In this document: piece after piece, positions 1-8,523 of the stretch
Numbering within the stretch: position 1 is the stretch's first letter
Layout: the number at the start of each line of letters is the position of its first letter
Assembly: GCA_021108035.1 (NCBI GenBank)
Contig: JAIORQ010000111.1
Location: 1 to 35,814 of the forward strand
From: Bacteroidales bacterium
Lineage (GTDB): Bacteria; Bacteroidota; Bacteroidia; Bacteroidales; JAADGE01
Reading direction: 5' to 3'
Length of the DNA stretch: 35,814 bases
The notes under the pieces: model-generated
Database searches by the model: none
What the model was told of the DNA's origin: nothing
The model's input: only the letters and a program-made list of their open reading frames with translations
Program-made: the position numbers and the translations under genes

Positions 1-214
1 CAATTTCATCCATAGCAGTATCAAAATCCAAAACCTGTTCAGGATTATTTTTATAATCTGACAGTCTTTCATCTAATATATCTTTTTGCCATTGATGAAT
101 TTTAATTTCATCATTTTGCAAATCTGTCAATTTTTCAATTAATGAAATATCTTGTAATTGAGAAATCCAATTGATTAAACTTAATTTTTTTTCTTGTATA
201 TCTTGTGCTTCCAT
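1..214 (-). CDS. Putative addiction-module antitoxin component, partial
   Basis: Reading leftward from an ATG at 212-214, the frame stays open for 71 codons and runs off the window edge, so the C-terminus is missing. The protein begins MEAQDIQEKKLSLINWISQL and continues with an acidic, helical stretch (IEKLTDLQNDEI, then WQKDILDERLSDY and DFDTAMDEI). This resembles the short antitoxin-like 'addiction module component' proteins of Bacteroidota that precede RelE-type toxins. It lies directly downstream of a broken HTH gene on the same strand (225-515). The family assignment is from overall look and is moderate; that it is a real gene is fairly likely given the open frame and ATG. The toxin, if present, would lie outside the window to the left. 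Confidence 0.55.
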   Translation of the reverse strand, partial: MEAQDIQEKKLSLINWISQLQDISLIEKLTDLQNDEIKIHQWQKDILDERLSDYKNNPEQVLDFDTAMDEI

Positions 215-224
215 AGTTTTTGAT

Positions 225-515
225 TTATAAAACAGCAACATTTTTATTAAAGAAGTCTTTAAATTTTTGCTTTGTAAGCATTGTATCAATCATACGAAAA
301 ATTACATTTTTTATCTTCATCTTCAAGTTGTTGAATTAATCTTACTTGTTCAAGTGTAGTTTTATCTTCAATAATTACTTCTTTCGGAACATCTTTATCC
401 GGATTTAAAATATCATCAACAGTAACACCAAAAAAACCGGCTAATTTATTTAACATCTCAACAGATAGTGATCTTTTTCAATTTTCTATTTTATTATAAT
501 TTATTACAAAAATAG
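225..515 (-). pseudogene. Broken HTH (XRE-type) regulator/antitoxin gene
   Basis: On the minus strand a recognisable C-terminal half of a Cro/C1-type helix-turn-helix protein can be read: NYNKIEN, stop, KRSLSVEMLNKLAGFFGVTV, then DDILNPDKDVPKEV and TTLEQVRLIQQLEDED. Two lesions are visible. An in-frame TGA (plus-strand 478-480) replaces what is normally a Gly in the 'ENGKRSLS' turn. A run of six A's (plus-strand T's 307-312) shifts the frame; with five A's the reading continues as VIFRMIDTMLTKQKFKDFF to a stop at 225-227. The N-terminal helices are not recognisable upstream of about 515. Such proteins bind operator DNA as repressors or antitoxins. A homopolymer sequencing error could explain the frameshift, but not the separate nonsense codon. 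Confidence 0.7.
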
Positions 516-585
516 GCTAAAAGCCAATAAAAAGCAAATAATTATTAAATGCCTTGCCCGGTTTATATGACTTTTAAAATTTAGC

Positions 586-601
586 GTCCCGATATCAGGA
601 C
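586..601. repeat. Near-palindrome downstream of yjbQ
   Basis: GTCCCGATATCAGGAC pairs with itself at 14 of 16 positions and sits 20 bases past the yjbQ stop codon. On the yjbQ strand it could form a hairpin, but no T-run follows, so it is a poor intrinsic terminator. Together with GGCTAAAAGCC at about 514-524 it is the only structure seen between the HTH remnant and yjbQ; no gene was found there. Confidence 0.4.
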
Positions 602-620
602 AGCTATAATCAAATATTTT

Positions 621-1037
621 TTAATGCGGATGTTCAGAAAAAAGAATTGTTATAACTATACTTCTCTCCCTCCTCGGTCCGTCAAATTCGCAAAGAAAAA
701 TGTTTTGCCAAGTTGATAAGCCAAGTTGACCGTCAATTACAGGTATGTTTTCACTTGGTCCTACAAGACCCGACTTTAAATGAGAATCTCCGTTTCCGTC
801 CTGTGCATCGTGCTTCCAAACTCCTCTCGGTATTAACTTTTCTAAAAGGCTGATAACATCATCTTGAACAGAATCATCCCAATTTTCTTGAATCATTATT
901 CCGGCAGTTGCTCCTTGAACATACACATTTAAAATACCTTGATTTATTCCTGAACTTGACAAAATTGATTTTACTTTTCCTGTAATATCAATTAATTCGC
1001 ATCTTTTTCGTGTTTGAACTTTTATTATACTTTGCAT
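621..1037 (-). CDS. yjbQ: YjbQ family protein (UPF0047)
   Basis: This 138-residue protein matches the single-domain YjbQ/UPF0047 family in length and motifs: VYVQGATAGIMIQENWD near residues 38-54, HDAQDGNGDSHLKSGLVGPS near 76-95, then IPVIDGQLGLSTWQNIFLCE and the conserved end FDGPRRERSIVITIL. The His/Asp-rich segment is the likely metal-binding and active site. The family has been annotated as a secondary thiamine-phosphate synthase because some members rescue thiE mutants, but the physiological role is uncertain. The gene stands alone, transcribed toward the TA remnant. A -7-like TAATTTTG lies on the minus strand at 1048-1055, only about 10 bases before the ATG, without a clear -33 partner. 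The cytoplasmic location is inferred from the lack of a signal peptide. Confidence 0.9.
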   Translation of the reverse strand: MQSIIKVQTRKRCELIDITGKVKSILSSSGINQGILNVYVQGATAGIMIQENWDDSVQDDVISLLEKLIPRGVWKHDAQDGNGDSHLKSGLVGPSENIPVIDGQLGLSTWQNIFLCEFDGPRRERSIVITILFSEHPH

Positions 1038-1139
1038 TTTTTATTTTCAAAATTACAAAAAATTAAACAAAGAGTTATACATTTGCTCTTGTATGAAAAA
1101 TTAGAAATAAAATAGTTAAGCATTCAATCATTATCGCAT

Positions 1140-1164
1140 TTCCTGTCTGCCGACAAGGCAGGAA
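1140..1164. repeat. Small hairpin with intergenic-repeat look
   Basis: Between the divergent yjbQ and rsgA starts, CTGCC-GACAA-GGCAG forms a 5-bp GC-rich stem flanked by TTCCTGT and GAA. This GC-rich island is unlike the AT-rich surroundings and looks like a fragment of a dispersed intergenic repeat. No gene is seen in 1038-1253. Confidence 0.4.
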
Positions 1165-1253
1165 TCATTAAAATCAGTTAGATAACTGTATTTAGAATAA
1201 GATATTTCCGATAAAATAATGACAGAACCTAATTTTTTTCAAGATTTTTAGAA

Positions 1254-2198
1254 GTGGATAAAATCAATAAAGGCAAAGTAATAAAATCAACAGGAAGCTG
1301 GTATTATGTTATGCAAAATGATAATGTTGTTTTGTGTAAAATCAGGGGTAAATTCAGAACACACGGTTTAAGAACAACAAATCCGGTTGCAGTTGGTGAC
1401 ATTGTTAATTTTGAATATCAAAAAGACGGAATTAAAGGCATAATAACTTCAATTGAACACAGAAAAAACGTTTTAATCAGAAAATCAACAAATTTATCCC
1501 GGCAATCAAATATTATTGCGGCAAATATTGATTATGCTTTTCTTATTGTTACCCTGACTGAACCCCTTACGTATCCAATGTTTATTGACAGATATTTAAT
1601 TGCATGCGAAGCAAACAGTATAAATGCAGTATTAATCTTTAATAAAACAGACCTTCATAATCAAAGTTTAACAAAAATACACAAAGAATACATATCTGTA
1701 TATAAATCTGCAGGATATAAATGTCTCTCTGTTTCCGTAAAAAACAATGATAATATTGATGAAATAACAAAGTTAATCTCTAATAAACTTGTTGTTATAT
1801 CAGGAAATTCAGGTGTCGGAAAATCAAGTTTGATTAATTTACTTGAACCCGGTTTAAAATTAAAAACATCAGAAATTTCGAAATATCATAAACAAGGCAA
1901 ACATACAACCACATTTGCCGAAATGCACAAAATCGGCAACGGATACATAATTGATACTCCGGGTATTAAAGGATTCGGATTAGAAGGAATTGACAAATCA
2001 AATTTAAGTGAATACTTTCCGGAAATGAAAGCAATAAAAAATAATTGCAAATTTAATAATTGTACACATACTCATGAACCGGACTGTGCCGTAAAAGAAG
2101 CTGTATCTGCAAAAAAGATCAGCTTAATGAGATACAATAATTATCTGAATATTCTCGCCGATGAAAATGATAAATACAGACAGGATGATTATAAATGA
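1254..2198 (+). CDS. rsgA: Ribosome biogenesis GTPase RsgA
   Basis: RsgA binds the 30S subunit late in assembly and uses GTP hydrolysis to help mature it and release RbfA. The 314-residue protein has an N-terminal OB-fold region (about 5-70), then a circularly permuted GTPase domain in which NKTD (G4, 130-133) precedes the P-loop GNSGVGKS (184-191) and DTPG (G3, 234-237). A C-terminal zinc-binding knuckle follows, with C265, C270, H272/H274 and C278. This order is diagnostic. The chosen start is GTG at 1254; an upstream ATG at about 1220 is out of play because its frame closes before 1254, and there is no clear Shine-Dalgarno. The gene is 14 bases upstream of the outer-membrane protein gene and may be co-transcribed with it. 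Confidence 0.96.
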   Translation: MDKINKGKVIKSTGSWYYVMQNDNVVLCKIRGKFRTHGLRTTNPVAVGDIVNFEYQKDGIKGIITSIEHRKNVLIRKSTNLSRQSNIIAANIDYAFLIVTLTEPLTYPMFIDRYLIACEANSINAVLIFNKTDLHNQSLTKIHKEYISVYKSAGYKCLSVSVKNNDNIDEITKLISNKLVVISGNSGVGKSSLINLLEPGLKLKTSEISKYHKQGKHTTTFAEMHKIGNGYIIDTPGIKGFGLEGIDKSNLSEYFPEMKAIKNNCKFNNCTHTHEPDCAVKEAVSAKKISLMRYNNYLNILADENDKYRQDDYK

Positions 2199-2212
2199 TT
2201 GAAATATAAAAT

Positions 2213-3799
2213 ATGGTAATTAAAAATGTTAGCAAAGAATTTAAGAAATTAGGAATATTAATTTTTTTCATATTAATTTTCTTTGAAACGAATTATGCTC
2301 AACAACAATTATTACCTCTCGGCAACCATTTCCGACAACAAACAGATTTTGAGTTAAACAAAGCAAATATTAGCATAAATACAGGATTTAAGCCCTTGTT
2401 AAAATCTGAACTGAATAATTTTGTAAATATTGATTCCGTTATTTATGATTTTGAAAAACATGATAAATTCTTTACAAATCATAAGAGAAATTGGGTTTGG
2501 AGAAAACTCCTTTTTGAGGATTTTATTTCTGTTAATAAAGATAATTTCAGTATATATGTAAATCCGCTTTTTTATATGGAAAAAGGAATCATCGGTGATA
2601 CTTCAAACTTTTTTATTAATACACGCGGCATAGAAATAAAAGGTGATATCGGAAAAAAAATCTCTTATTATTCAAGTTTCAGAGAAAATCAAACTCGTTT
2701 TCGTTCATATATTTATGATTGGTCACGGGAACGATTAGTTGTTCCGGGTCAAGGTGCTTTAAAGAAAAATAACAATGATTTAAGAAAATTTGATTTCTCA
2801 CAGGCAAGTGCATACCTCTCTTTTACTCCTTACAATTGGTTAAATATTCAAATTGGCCAAGATAAAAACTTTATAGGTGAAGGACATCGCTCACTGCTTC
2901 TGTCTGACAATGCTTTTAATTATCCTTTTGCAAAACTCTCATTTAATTATAAAAGCTTAAAATATGTTACCATGTTCACCGAATTCAGAGATTTTGAAGG
3001 TGCTTATTATCACTATCATTTTAAGAAACACGGAGCATTTAATTATTTGTCATATAATTTTAAGAACCGTTTTGAAATAGGTTTATTTGAAGGTGTTATA
3101 TACAGAACCACAGATACTTCAGCATATATCAATAAATTTAAAGCTGATTATTTTATACCTGTACCGGGTGTCAGAACAGCTGTTAACGGTTTCGGATCTG
3201 AGCATAATGTAATTACGGGCCTTAATGCAAAAGTTAAAATAAGCAATTTTATACAATTATACGGACAATTTGTTGCAGATGATCCCTCTCAAAGAAAGCT
3301 TGCCTGTCAAGGAGGACTGAAAATCTTTGATGTTTTACATTCTTCCTTAGATAATCACTTATTATTTTTTCAAGCTGAGTTTAACAAAGCATTACCAAGA
3401 ACTTATTCGCATCAAAATTTAAAATATCAAACTTGGACACATTACAATCAAGAGTTTGCACATCCAATAGGATCAGACTTCAAAGAAATTGTTATTAAGT
3501 TGAATTACAAAATTTTTAATTTCTTTTTAAACTATAATTTCATCGGTATTACTTTAAATAATAAATCATCATTTTCAGACATCTGTATTTTGGATGAAGA
3601 TAATTATTTAATGATGCCTGAACCATATACTGTTATGCATCATTCAATATCTTTCGGATACACAATTAATCCGCGTACAGGTTTACAATTATATGCAGGT
3701 ATTGACCAAAGAAACATATTAAAAGAAACTAAAAGCGTTGAAAATTACTTTATGTTTGGTATAAGAACAAGTTTAAGTAACTTTTATTATGATTTCTAA
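2213..3799 (+). CDS. RemB/Wzi-like outer-membrane beta-barrel protein
   Basis: A 528-residue exported protein. Residues about 10-30 (KLGILIFFILIFFETNYAQQ) form a signal peptide cleaved near AQ/QQ. The mature part is rich in alternating aromatic strands and ends in a terminal Phe (NFYYDF), typical of outer-membrane barrels. The segment IGQDKNFIGEGHRSLLLSDN resembles the signature region of capsule-assembly Wzi proteins and the gliding-motility-associated RemB proteins of Bacteroidota. Such proteins act at the outer membrane in polysaccharide attachment or surface translocation; which applies here cannot be told. It follows rsgA by 14 bases and precedes a histidine kinase by about 135 bases. 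I am sure of the outer-membrane barrel and moderately sure of the RemB/Wzi family. Confidence 0.8.
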   Translation: MVIKNVSKEFKKLGILIFFILIFFETNYAQQQLLPLGNHFRQQTDFELNKANISINTGFKPLLKSELNNFVNIDSVIYDFEKHDKFFTNHKRNWVWRKLLFEDFISVNKDNFSIYVNPLFYMEKGIIGDTSNFFINTRGIEIKGDIGKKISYYSSFRENQTRFRSYIYDWSRERLVVPGQGALKKNNNDLRKFDFSQASAYLSFTPYNWLNIQIGQDKNFIGEGHRSLLLSDNAFNYPFAKLSFNYKSLKYVTMFTEFRDFEGAYYHYHFKKHGAFNYLSYNFKNRFEIGLFEGVIYRTTDTSAYINKFKADYFIPVPGVRTAVNGFGSEHNVITGLNAKVKISNFIQLYGQFVADDPSQRKLACQGGLKIFDVLHSSLDNHLLFFQAEFNKALPRTYSHQNLKYQTWTHYNQEFAHPIGSDFKEIVIKLNYKIFNFFLNYNFIGITLNNKSSFSDICILDEDNYLMMPEPYTVMHHSISFGYTINPRTGLQLYAGIDQRNILKETKSVENYFMFGIRTSLSNFYYDF

Positions 3800-3825
3800 A
3801 ATAATATAAGAACGCATTTGTCGTT

Positions 3826-3939
3826 ATGCCATTAAAAGAAATAAAGCAAGAAAACAAGAAAACAATTTTTACGGTAATTATTCCCGATTTTGTCGGCTTT
3901 TTATCAAAAATTTTACAAAAACCTATCCTGTTAAGATGA
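3826..3939 (+). CDS. Possible 37-residue leader ORF coupled to the histidine kinase
   Basis: ATG at 3826 opens a 37-codon frame (MPLKEIKQENKKTIF..., ending ILQKPILLR) whose TGA at 3937-3939 overlaps the kinase ATG at 3936 as ATGA. The arrangement is what translational coupling looks like, and the product would be a short basic N-terminus followed by a hydrophobic patch (TVIIPDFVGFLSKIL). There is no recognisable family, and an ORF this short can arise by chance in AT-rich DNA, so it is offered only as a candidate. Confidence 0.25.
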   Translation: MPLKEIKQENKKTIFTVIIPDFVGFLSKILQKPILLR

Positions 3940-5087
3940 ATATTTATTCTAAAAAACAGATATTAAAACTGGGCCTGTTTATAATTGCGATATTAATAGG
4001 TGTCGGAATAATTTATTATTCAGGGAACTTGGCTTCAAAAATTGCTGAACAGGAAAGAGGAAGAATTGAAATTTGGGCAAAATCTATGATAGAATTGTCA
4101 GAAATAAATTTAGATATTCTAATCAGCCCGACTTTGTATAAAATAATGGAAGATAATAAAACTATTCCGGTAATATTAACAGATGATTCTTTAAATATAA
4201 TTAGCCATCGAAATTTAAATGAGCGGATAGTAGGAGATTCTGTCCTTTTACACAAAGAATTAGACAGAATGAAAAAGCAACATGATCCGATAATTATTGA
4301 ACTTGCTTCTGAACATAAAAATTATGTATTTTATAAAGACTCGGCATTATTAACAAATCTTATTTACTATCCGTTTATACAAATCTTTGTAGTAACGTTT
4401 TTTATAATTATTTCATATTGGGCTTTTTCAAGTTCTCGAAAAGCTGAAGAGAACCAATTATGGGCAGGTATGTCAAAGGAAACGGCACATCAATTAGCCA
4501 CGCCCATTTCTTCTCTCGTTGCATGGATTGAATTACTTAAATTAAAAGAAAACGATCCTAAATTAATCGAAGAAGTTCAAAAAGATGTTAAACGTCTTGA
4601 AACTATTACCGAAAGGTTTTCAGGTATCGGTTCTACACCTGTTTTGGTAAAAAATAATTTGTATAAGATATTAACATATGCTGTTTCATATCTCCAAAGC
4701 AGAACATCAAAAAAAATTGAATACATTTTGAATTTTAACAAATCAGGGGAACTGTTTATACCTCTTAATGAATCCCTCTTTGAATGGGTAATTGAAAATA
4801 TGTGCAAAAATGCTATAGACGCTATGCAAGGAAAGGGAAAGATCATTATTTCAGTAACTGAAAAAAAAGATCGAATTTTTATTGACATACAAGATACCGG
4901 TAAAGGTATTCCGAAATCTAATTACAAAACAATTTTCAAACCCGGATATACAACAAAAAAACGAGGCTGGGGCTTGGGACTGTCTCTTGTAAAACGGATT
5001 ATTGAAACCTATCATTCAGGTAAAATATTTGTAAAAACATCTGACATTAATAAAGGTACTACTTTCAGAATTCATTTAAAAAGATGA
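3936..5087 (+). CDS. Membrane sensor histidine kinase
   Basis: A 383-residue kinase that would autophosphorylate on His and pass phosphate to an unknown response regulator. Two membrane segments (about 10-29 and 146-165) enclose a small extracytoplasmic sensor of about 115 residues. The phosphoacceptor helix reads SKETAHQLATPISSLVAWIE with the His at about 185. The HATPase domain has the N box ENMCKNAIDAM (287-297), the G1 box DTGKGIP (320-326) and the G2 box GWGLGLSLVK (344-353). All catalytic motifs look intact. No response regulator is adjacent, so it is an orphan. The start overlaps the stop of a 37-codon ORF. It converges on the T9SS protein gene, with a REP-like inverted repeat between them. 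Confidence 0.93.
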   Translation: MNIYSKKQILKLGLFIIAILIGVGIIYYSGNLASKIAEQERGRIEIWAKSMIELSEINLDILISPTLYKIMEDNKTIPVILTDDSLNIISHRNLNERIVGDSVLLHKELDRMKKQHDPIIIELASEHKNYVFYKDSALLTNLIYYPFIQIFVVTFFIIISYWAFSSSRKAEENQLWAGMSKETAHQLATPISSLVAWIELLKLKENDPKLIEEVQKDVKRLETITERFSGIGSTPVLVKNNLYKILTYAVSYLQSRTSKKIEYILNFNKSGELFIPLNESLFEWVIENMCKNAIDAMQGKGKIIISVTEKKDRIFIDIQDTGKGIPKSNYKTIFKPGYTTKKRGWGLGLSLVKRIIETYHSGKIFVKTSDINKGTTFRIHLKR

Positions 5088-5155
5088 CCTTTAAGTATAA
5101 TATAAAATTTTAAACAATTAGATAAACTTCATTATCAAGCTTCAAGTTTCCAATG

Positions 5156-5290
5156 TTGAGTCCACTCCGAAAAGTAATATCCTGCAAAAAAAGGTGCATA
5201 GCAACTTCATTAATTGGCTGGCAATAAGCCTATTGTGTTGTTGAATTTTTGCAGAATTAGTTGCTTTGCACCTTTTCTGAGTAGTCTCAA
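5156..5290. repeat. Large imperfect inverted repeat (REP/MITE-like)
   Basis: A 135-base element with nested inverted arms. The outer arm TTGAGTCCACTCCGAAAAG (5156-5174) matches the complement of 5272-5290 at 16 of 19 positions. The inner arm AAAAGGTGCATAGCAACT (5189-5206) matches the complement of 5259-5276 at 17 of 18. A near-palindrome CAATAAGCCTATTG lies in the centre (about 5222-5235). It sits between two convergent genes. The arms are far longer than a terminator needs and no T-run is suitably placed, so a small mobile or REP-type element is the better reading. No protein is encoded; the rest of 5088-5375 shows nothing else. Confidence 0.7.
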
Positions 5291-5375
5291 TGTTTCGTCA
5301 TTCCAATATTCTACTAAAATAATTATAGTAATCCATGAAAAAAAAATCGCATTAATCGAATGAATCATCTAATAA

Positions 5376-8093
5376 TTATTCCAACACAATTATTTTACTG
5401 ACTTTTTTATCTTGATTTATTATACTTATTATATATGTTCCCTTTTTTAAATTTGAAAGATTTAAAATCTGGTTTTTTGCTTCATTCAATCTTCCTTTTA
5501 GAATAGTTTGACCAATACTATTAGTAATTTCATAATTATAATTAATATTTTGATCTGTTTTTATATTAATAATACCCGTTGACGGGTTAGGATAAATAAT
5601 AAGTTCCTTTTCATTTTTCAGCTCATCAATTGAAACATACTGATTATCATAAATTGCAGTATATAACCCTCTTCCGTGTGTTGCAGCAACAACCGTATTA
5701 TCACTTTCTCTTATATCAAGCATATCAACCCTTACATTAGCCAAACCGGTAATTGATTGCACCCAATTAACATCTGTTGCACTAATATCAAGTGTTGTCC
5801 ATATTCCTAATTCTGTTGCTAATATTACTTGCTTATTATTTTCAGGATGTACTAAAGACCATCTGACCGGTATATCAGATAAATCACCTTCTTTATTTTC
5901 CCATATTAATCCACCGTCAAATGAAGCCCATACAGATTCCACCCCGTAGTTAGAAAATGTAACAATAATTGTATTTTCAGATGTACCCAAAGATATGCTT
6001 GAAATTGCAGCAACAGGGAAATCATATCCTGTTATTTCAACAGTTGTAGGATTAGATTGTGCGTTCACTACTTTAAATAAACGTCCGGACATTGTCCCTG
6101 CAAATAAAGTTGTAGTATTTGCAGCTGAATAAGGAGAAACTCTGACACACGAAAACGGAACATTATTACTTGTATTTAAAGTAATTTTATCCCCTGTAAG
6201 ATTACTTGGGATACCGGAAATTCTCAAAATTTTATCCTGATAGTAACCGCTGTATGTTACAGCATTAGCATACAAAGTATTAAGCTTATAATCATAATCT
6301 GCCGGGCTGATAAATGTTCCGCTGTAATCATTAAAAGAATTTATATATTCATAATTATTAAAAAAAGAATAACCATTATTATAATAAGATGTTATTGCAA
6401 GATTCGGTTCATTCTTATCATAAAAGCAAAATGCACCGTCACCGCCGTCAATCATATCTTCTACATCAATATAATCTCCATAATTTACAACGGTTCCGTT
6501 ATCTTGCAGTCCTCCAATAAGTTCAGGGCTTCCGGTTACAAGTTTTATGGCACATGTATAAAATTGGAGTGTGTTATAATCCAAACTTCTTTCCTGAAAG
6601 ACAGGATAATCAAGATTTCCTGTATTTGTATAAAAAACACCTCCGTCTGTTCCGAATATAATTTCTGAAGAACTTCCCGATTTAAATACAATTTCATGTT
6701 GATCGGCATGAACATAATCATCTCCACCACCACTGTACATTGCAGCCCAATCAGAAATATGATTCCAGTTCAAACCGCCGTCAGATGATTTATATAAATC
6801 CAAGCCTCCTATAAATAATGTATTCTCATCATTCGGATCAACTTTTGCAATTAATGCATGCCAAGCTAAATATGCCCATCCGTTGCTTCCGTCAGGATGA
6901 TTTTTTTCAGTCCAAGTACTTCCTTTATCATCTGACCGAAGTATATATGTACATCTGTATGTTCTGAATGTTTGTATTGTTTGAGAATCTGATCCTGCAG
7001 CTAAAAACGCATATATTACATTTTCATTTGAAGATGATGCTGTCAGTTTAATACGTCCCGGAATATTATAAGGGCTGTCAGACTGTATGATTGAAACATA
7101 ATCATTATAAATCGTCCAAGTTCCTGATGTTCCGTTATCGGAATATAAGATTACTGCACCGCCTGCGTCATTGATGTTTGGCATGGTCCCGATGTATATT
7201 CTGCCGTCAGCCCCTATTTCTATATCAGCCGGTGAATACGGTACATCTTCACCCGGGATATCAGGTAATACTTGTTCCCATGTTACACCTCCGTCTTCAG
7301 ATCTGTAAAGTCCGTCATTCGGATCACTCTGATGAACTTCTCCCTGATATACCCCCGATACAACACTTGCATATATTACACTTGTTCCGCTTTCATTCTT
7401 TACTGCAATATCTGTTATGTACTCAAATCCTGAAGTTGAAGAAAGTAAACTCCAGGTATCTCCGCCATCATTTGAAGTATATATCCCGACACCTCTGCCG
7501 GAAGATTCTCTATAAGTAACTACTGCCGTCTCCGCCTCACCCGTACCCACATAAAAAATCTGTGTATCATTAGGATCATATACTATTTTGCTTACGCTTA
7601 AGCTTTGCCAAAAATCATCAACAGGTATCCAAGATGAATTTTCATTTGTAATATCATTGTTATACCATAACCCCCCTGTAACTGATCCTGCCCAAACTTT
7701 ATTACCGGAAACATCATTAGGATCAAACATCAGACACCTTGTTCGACCACCCATTGTAACTTGCGTCTCTTGCCAAGATATATTCTCGTCTCTTAAAGTT
7801 TTCAATCTTGCGATTTTATATGCTTCAAAAAGTCGTTCAGACGGGACTCTTCCTAATTTTGGATCCATTGTCATTAAAAAATTCTGAAATGCCGCCAATT
7901 GCGGATTGTCTAACTTTTTTTCTTCATTTTTGTTTTGTAAAAAATTTTCTGAAAATTCATTCATCTTTGAATTAAGAAATTTTTCATATTCATTTCTCTT
8001 TGTATCTTGATTATTAAATTGAAGAGTTTGAAAAATAACAGTAGCTGTAATTATTATAAAAAGAGATAAAAAAATAATTGATATTTTTTTCAT
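5376..8093 (-). CDS. T9SS-secreted Asp-box (sialidase/sortilin-like) beta-propeller protein
   Basis: A 905-residue secreted protein. Residues 1-23 (MKKISIIFLSLFIIITATVI...) are a signal peptide or anchor. The body carries repeated Asp-box motifs: SNDGGDTW (207-214), SEDGGVTW (265-272), then SDDKGSTW, SSDGGLNW and SFDGGLIW, which mark BNR/VPS10-type beta-propellers. The last 75 residues form a type A Por sorting domain: IYPNPSTGIINIKT, then LKKGTYIISI and the end KKVSKIIVLE. The protein should therefore cross the outer membrane through the type IX system and be cell-surface anchored or released. Sialidase catalytic residues cannot be assigned, so enzymatic activity is unproven. Xyloglucanase-like exo-acting propellers share this architecture. 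The gene stands alone on the minus strand. Confidence 0.92.
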   Translation of the reverse strand: MKKISIIFLSLFIIITATVIFQTLQFNNQDTKRNEYEKFLNSKMNEFSENFLQNKNEEKKLDNPQLAAFQNFLMTMDPKLGRVPSERLFEAYKIARLKTLRDENISWQETQVTMGGRTRCLMFDPNDVSGNKVWAGSVTGGLWYNNDITNENSSWIPVDDFWQSLSVSKIVYDPNDTQIFYVGTGEAETAVVTYRESSGRGVGIYTSNDGGDTWSLLSSTSGFEYITDIAVKNESGTSVIYASVVSGVYQGEVHQSDPNDGLYRSEDGGVTWEQVLPDIPGEDVPYSPADIEIGADGRIYIGTMPNINDAGGAVILYSDNGTSGTWTIYNDYVSIIQSDSPYNIPGRIKLTASSSNENVIYAFLAAGSDSQTIQTFRTYRCTYILRSDDKGSTWTEKNHPDGSNGWAYLAWHALIAKVDPNDENTLFIGGLDLYKSSDGGLNWNHISDWAAMYSGGGDDYVHADQHEIVFKSGSSSEIIFGTDGGVFYTNTGNLDYPVFQERSLDYNTLQFYTCAIKLVTGSPELIGGLQDNGTVVNYGDYIDVEDMIDGGDGAFCFYDKNEPNLAITSYYNNGYSFFNNYEYINSFNDYSGTFISPADYDYKLNTLYANAVTYSGYYQDKILRISGIPSNLTGDKITLNTSNNVPFSCVRVSPYSAANTTTLFAGTMSGRLFKVVNAQSNPTTVEITGYDFPVAAISSISLGTSENTIIVTFSNYGVESVWASFDGGLIWENKEGDLSDIPVRWSLVHPENNKQVILATELGIWTTLDISATDVNWVQSITGLANVRVDMLDIRESDNTVVAATHGRGLYTAIYDNQYVSIDELKNEKELIIYPNPSTGIINIKTDQNINYNYEITNSIGQTILKGRLNEAKNQILNLSNLKKGTYIISIINQDKKVSKIIVLE

Positions 8094-8523
8094 TTTTAAT
8101 ATGTTAATGTGAGTAGATATTTGTATATTTTAAGATTGAAGAACATAAAAAAGTTGCATTAAACTTACCTGTTTAATATATTCCCGTGAATTCGTAACAG
8201 AACATTTAACGACCTGACAGTCAGGGCTCGATTTGAGAAACAATTTTATTTAAATGTCTAATATTATAAAGAGTCAAACCCTCGCTTGCCGGGTTAAAAA
8301 TATTTCAAGGATAATCCCTGTTAAATAAGATAAACCAAAGTTAAATTACCCTACGAATTTTTGTGAATAAATTATTTTCTTTTGCAATATCTGTTTTTAT
8401 AAATACTTTTGCATCCGGCGGAAAGATTTGATTGATTGCAACCGCAATAAAAAATGCTAAAACATTAGCTTTTCAATCGTATCTGTTTCCTCCTATATTT
8501 TTTAATCTAAATTTTAAATTTTT
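8094..8523. other. 430-base intergenic region between divergent genes
   Basis: No gene is seen. It holds a perfect odd palindrome CCTGACAGTCAGG (8213-8225), a small stem AACCC...GGGTT (8277-8281 with 8291-8295), and the candidate riboswitch at 8418-8466. No complete TTG-N19-TAnnTTTG promoter was found on either strand, so promoters for the two flanking genes are not placed. Confidence 0.6.
8418..8466 (+). promoter_or_regulatory. Candidate SAM-II riboswitch upstream of metK
   Basis: The conserved blocks of the SAM-II (metA/SAM-alpha) aptamer appear in order: a stem strand GCGG (8418-8421), GATTTG (8425-8430), TTGCA (8437-8441), the closing strand CCGC (8442-8445), then ATAAA and GCTAAAA. The spacing of about 15 bases between TTGCA and GCTAAAA is close to known examples. 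It lies about 60 bases before the metK ATG, a gene for SAM synthesis and hence a plausible SAM-repressed target. Weak points: the P1 stem has only 4 bp, and the pseudoknot partner just before GCTAAAA gives about three pairs. A second hairpin GCTAA-AACA-TTAGC overlaps the 3' end. Called from memory of the consensus. Confidence 0.42.

Noticed and set aside
7178-7887. Plus-strand ORFs inside the T9SS protein gene
   Set aside because: They are antisense shadows of a long gene with clear signal peptide, Asp boxes and sorting domain; their sequences resemble no family.
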